From CAZXVU01 sp964644465 (lineage in GTDB: Bacteria > Chlamydiota > Chlamydiia > Chlamydiales > SM23-39), in the NCBI GenBank assembly GCA_964644465.1, contig CAZXVU010000097.1, positions 1-8,247 of the forward strand: DNA of 8,247 nucleotides, in the 5' to 3' direction. The position numbers were made by a program, and so were the translations under genes. Below the pieces are notes generated by a model. The model saw only the letters and a list, made by a program, of their open reading frames with translations, was not told where the DNA came from and ran no database searches. Every line of letters begins with the position of its first letter. Within the stretch, counting starts at the first letter, position 1. This document shows, in pieces, positions 6,276 to 8,247 of this stretch.

Positions 6276-7283
6276 ATGCGAAAGCGAATAGCGATCAATG
6301 GATTTGGCCGGATTGGCCGGCTTGTACTGCGTATCGCCCTTCAAAGACCGAATCTCGAAGTCGTAGCAATCAATGATCTCGTTCCTGCAGATAATCTAGC
6401 CTATTTATTCAAACACGACACTGTGCATGGAACCTATCCAAAGTCTGTTTCTTCCGAAGGCAATACTCTGATTGTTGACGGAAAAAAAATCATTGTAGCT
6501 GCTGAAAAAGATCCTACTATGCTTCCTTGGAAGCAAAATCAAGTGGATTATGTCGTAGAATCGACAGGACGTTTCACGCATATTGACGATGCGAAAAAAC
6601 ATCTTCAAGCAGGCGCTAAACGCGTACTGATCACTGCACCTGGCAAAGACGACATGCCCACTTATGTGATGGGCGTTAATCACACTAAATACGACCCCAA
6701 AAAAGATACTGTCCTCTGCAATGCGTCCTGTACAACAAACTGTTTAGCGCCGCTTTGCAAAGTCCTTCTCGATAATTATGGCATCGTAGAAGGCCTGATG
6801 ACAACTGTCCACTCTCTAACAGCCAGCCAACCTACTGTTGATGGCCCGTCTCATAAAGACTGGCGCGGCGGAAGAGCTGCTGGCTACAATATCATCCCGG
6901 CATCTACAGGAGCTGCGAAGGCAGTTATCCTCAGTTTGCCAGAGTTAAAAGGCAAATTAACCGGAATGGCTTTTCGCGTTCCTACTCCCGATGTATCGGT
7001 CGTCGACCTCACCGTTCGACTTTCCAAAGATACGACCTACGAGGAGATATGCAACGCAATGGATAAGGCCGCTAAGACCAACCTAAAAGGCATCCTTGCG
7101 ACTACGGATGAGCAATTGGTCTCTTCAGATTTTATCGGCAATACCAACTCCTGCATCTTCGACAAACTCGCAGGAATTGGACTCAATAGTCGCTTTTATA
7201 AATTAATCGCTTGGTACGATAACGAAATGGGATATTCCCACCGCGTCGTCGACCTGCTGGAGTACATGGCTACAAAAGAATGA
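6276..7283 (+). CDS. gapA: Glyceraldehyde-3-phosphate dehydrogenase, type I
   Basis: This cytosolic glycolytic enzyme converts glyceraldehyde 3-phosphate, NAD+ and phosphate to 1,3-bisphosphoglycerate. The 335-residue length is typical. The Rossmann motif NGFGRIGR (8-15) binds the dinucleotide, and Asp34 at the end of the second strand favours NAD over NADP. The active site motif ASCTTNCLAP (150-159) gives catalytic Cys152, and TTVHSLTASQ (176-185) gives His179. The phosphate-site sequences RGGRAAGYNIIPASTGAAKAV and the C-terminal WYDNEMGYSHRVVDLL are intact. It has its own strong promoter and a structured leader, and it follows rplQ, a neighbour pair I know from chlamydial genomes. Because many intracellular chlamydiae also draw on host ATP, its control in the growth cycle is of interest. 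Confidence 0.98.
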   Translation: MRKRIAINGFGRIGRLVLRIALQRPNLEVVAINDLVPADNLAYLFKHDTVHGTYPKSVSSEGNTLIVDGKKIIVAAEKDPTMLPWKQNQVDYVVESTGRFTHIDDAKKHLQAGAKRVLITAPGKDDMPTYVMGVNHTKYDPKKDTVLCNASCTTNCLAPLCKVLLDNYGIVEGLMTTVHSLTASQPTVDGPSHKDWRGGRAAGYNIIPASTGAAKAVILSLPELKGKLTGMAFRVPTPDVSVVDLTVRLSKDTTYEEICNAMDKAAKTNLKGILATTDEQLVSSDFIGNTNSCIFDKLAGIGLNSRFYKLIAWYDNEMGYSHRVVDLLEYMATKE

Positions 7284-7337
7284 CAACGAAAATCCTTCTA
7301 CTCCACTCCGAGAACAATTTAAAAACTGGAACATTCA

Positions 7338-8090
7338 GTGAATTTTACACGAGAACCTATAATAGAAACAGTGATCACCCCCCGGGAAGGATGTAAGTTA
7401 GTCGTCCGCAATAGCAAGGGGAATGGTCAAGAAGATTATTTTGTCGATGCTGTAGAAGTTGTGTCTTTTGGACACTCTTTCTTTTTCCGCTCCATGGAGC
7501 GGCCAAAATCATTTCTAGTCCCTGTGAGCGATTACGAGATCCTCGAGCTCAAAGAGACCAGAATGGTCCTTAAAAACGTATCTACCGACCGTTCTATCAA
7601 GATCGGCGGCGGACGCGAAGCACCGCCACGTCCAAGAGAAATGGGAGAAATGCGCGAAGAAGCTGCGCCTGCAGAGTCCCGTCCTCCTCAACAACAACAA
7701 GATCGAGGCATGGACCGCAAGAGAGACAAGCGCCGTCGTGGACGCCGTGGCAGAGACCGCCATGAGCCGCAAGAGATGCGCGACCGTCCTCTTCCTCCTG
7801 ATGACAATCTTCCTCCGATGGAATCTCGTGAAGATCTCTCTTCACCAGAGGAATCCATGCCTGAAGAAGTAAAAGCAGCTGCGCCCTCATTCATTTCAAA
7901 GCTTTTCCCACCTCCACCGACTCTGATCAAAGAGACTTTGAGCCGCTACAAACCTGCAGAGGCTCCTGAACAAGATCTCTTCAAAGAAAAGGTAGAGGAA
8001 AAAACTTCCTTTGAAGTTTTTGAGCATGAGGAGTCGATTCCGACAGATAAAAAATCTGAAGACGAAGACGACACTCACTTCGAAGATTAA
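7338..8090 (+). CDS. Uncharacterised protein with Arg-rich disordered middle
   Basis: I do not recognise a named family. The 250-residue product has no signal peptide or membrane segment. Residues 1-90 look like a compact, beta-rich domain (for example KLVVRNSK, DYFVDAVEVVSFG, HSFFFRSMERPKSFLVPVSD, YEILELKE). Residues 91-180 are low-complexity, rich in Pro, Glu, Met and Arg, with QQQQ at 118-121 and a dense basic patch RKRDKRRRGRRGRDR at 127-141. A short hydrophobic island, SFISKLFPPPPTLIKETL (184-201), precedes an acidic tail ending EDEDDTHFED. GTG at 7338 is chosen as start because the frame has a TAA at 7320-7322 and no ATG in between; only a weak TGGA motif lies upstream. It probably shares the gapA transcript (54-nt gap, no hairpin). 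A conserved hypothetical gene next to gapA also occurs in Chlamydia as I remember, and this may be its homologue. The basic patch suggests nucleic-acid binding, an inference only. Confidence 0.85.
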   Translation: MNFTREPIIETVITPREGCKLVVRNSKGNGQEDYFVDAVEVVSFGHSFFFRSMERPKSFLVPVSDYEILELKETRMVLKNVSTDRSIKIGGGREAPPRPREMGEMREEAAPAESRPPQQQQDRGMDRKRDKRRRGRRGRDRHEPQEMRDRPLPPDDNLPPMESREDLSSPEESMPEEVKAAAPSFISKLFPPPPTLIKETLSRYKPAEAPEQDLFKEKVEEKTSFEVFEHEESIPTDKKSEDEDDTHFED

Positions 8091-8100
8091 GAAAAAAATG

Positions 8101-8132
8101 AGCCCGCAGAGATCTGCGGGCTTGCCTCTTTT
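8101..8132 (+). terminator. Intrinsic terminator after the gapA unit
   Basis: AGCCCGCAG (8101-8109) pairs with CTGCGGGCT (8114-8122) around an AGAT loop, giving nine GC-rich base pairs followed by a T-rich but interrupted tail (TTGCCTCTTTT). Seven A residues at 8092-8098 precede the stem, so it could also work on the opposite strand. It ends the gapA-hypothetical unit 10 nt after the stop codon. Confidence 0.85.
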
Positions 8133-8150
8133 CTATTTCCTGTTTAAAAT
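8122..8150 (+). promoter_or_regulatory. Candidate promoter of tRNA-Leu
   Basis: TTGCCT (8122-8127, four of six) and TAAAAT (8145-8150, five of six) lie 17 nt apart. The predicted start, near 8156-8158, is about 8 nt before the mature tRNA. The -35 box begins on the last base of the preceding terminator stem. The elements are plausible but not strong. Confidence 0.5.
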
Positions 8151-8164
8151 CTTAAGTCTTTCGT

Positions 8165-8247
<83 letters not shown>

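Noticed and set aside
7284..7337. Separate promoter or terminator between gapA and the next gene
   Set aside because: No hairpin and no convincing -35/-10 pair is visible; readthrough from the gapA promoter is simpler.
7515..7930. Overlapping minus-strand open frames opposite the Arg-rich gene
   Set aside because: Several frames are open here because of the biased base composition of the Arg/Pro/Glu-rich region. The plus frame has the right operon context and ends just before a terminator.

Overview
The window looks like chromosomal DNA from a member of the Chlamydiae, more likely an environmental (amoeba-associated) lineage than Chlamydia itself. The main argument is gene order. A spc/alpha ribosomal-protein cluster runs rpsH-rplF-rplR-rpsE-rplO-secY-rpsM-rpsK-rpoA-rplQ and is followed directly by gapA, an arrangement I know from chlamydial genomes. 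Several genes normally found in such clusters are missing from their usual places: rpmD (L30) between rpsE and rplO, rpmJ/infA/adk/map after secY, and rpsD (S4) between rpsK and rpoA. The base composition by eye is moderate, neither strongly AT- nor GC-rich. The genus cannot be fixed from this alone.

Layout, all on the plus strand. 3-3697: six genes of the spc-type block (S8, L6, L18, S5, L15, SecY), tightly packed with short gaps and one 8-nt overlap (rpsE/rplO). 3698-3751: a 54-nt spacer with only a weak promoter candidate. 3752-6101: the alpha-type block (S13, S11, RNA polymerase alpha, L17), with a 4-nt rpoA/rplQ overlap. 6118-6152: a strong intrinsic terminator. 6158-6186: a near-consensus promoter a few bases further on. 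About 6193-6275: a structured leader ahead of gapA. 6276-7283: glyceraldehyde-3-phosphate dehydrogenase. 7338-8090: an uncharacterised 250-residue protein with an Arg-rich, disordered middle and an acidic tail. 8101-8132: a second intrinsic terminator. 8165-8247: tRNA-Leu(UAA), which reaches the last base of the window.

Functionally the window combines ribosome assembly proteins, the Sec translocon channel and the RNA polymerase assembly subunit in one long transcription unit. A separate, well-promoted glycolytic unit (gapA plus the unknown gene) and a tRNA gene follow. Most of this is ordinary housekeeping sequence. The parts that deserve a second look are the gapA leader, with an uninterrupted 10-bp inverted repeat, an alternative local hairpin and a hairpin involving the ribosome binding site, and the Arg-rich protein of unknown function. 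I found no mobile elements, CRISPR arrays, phage genes or defence systems.
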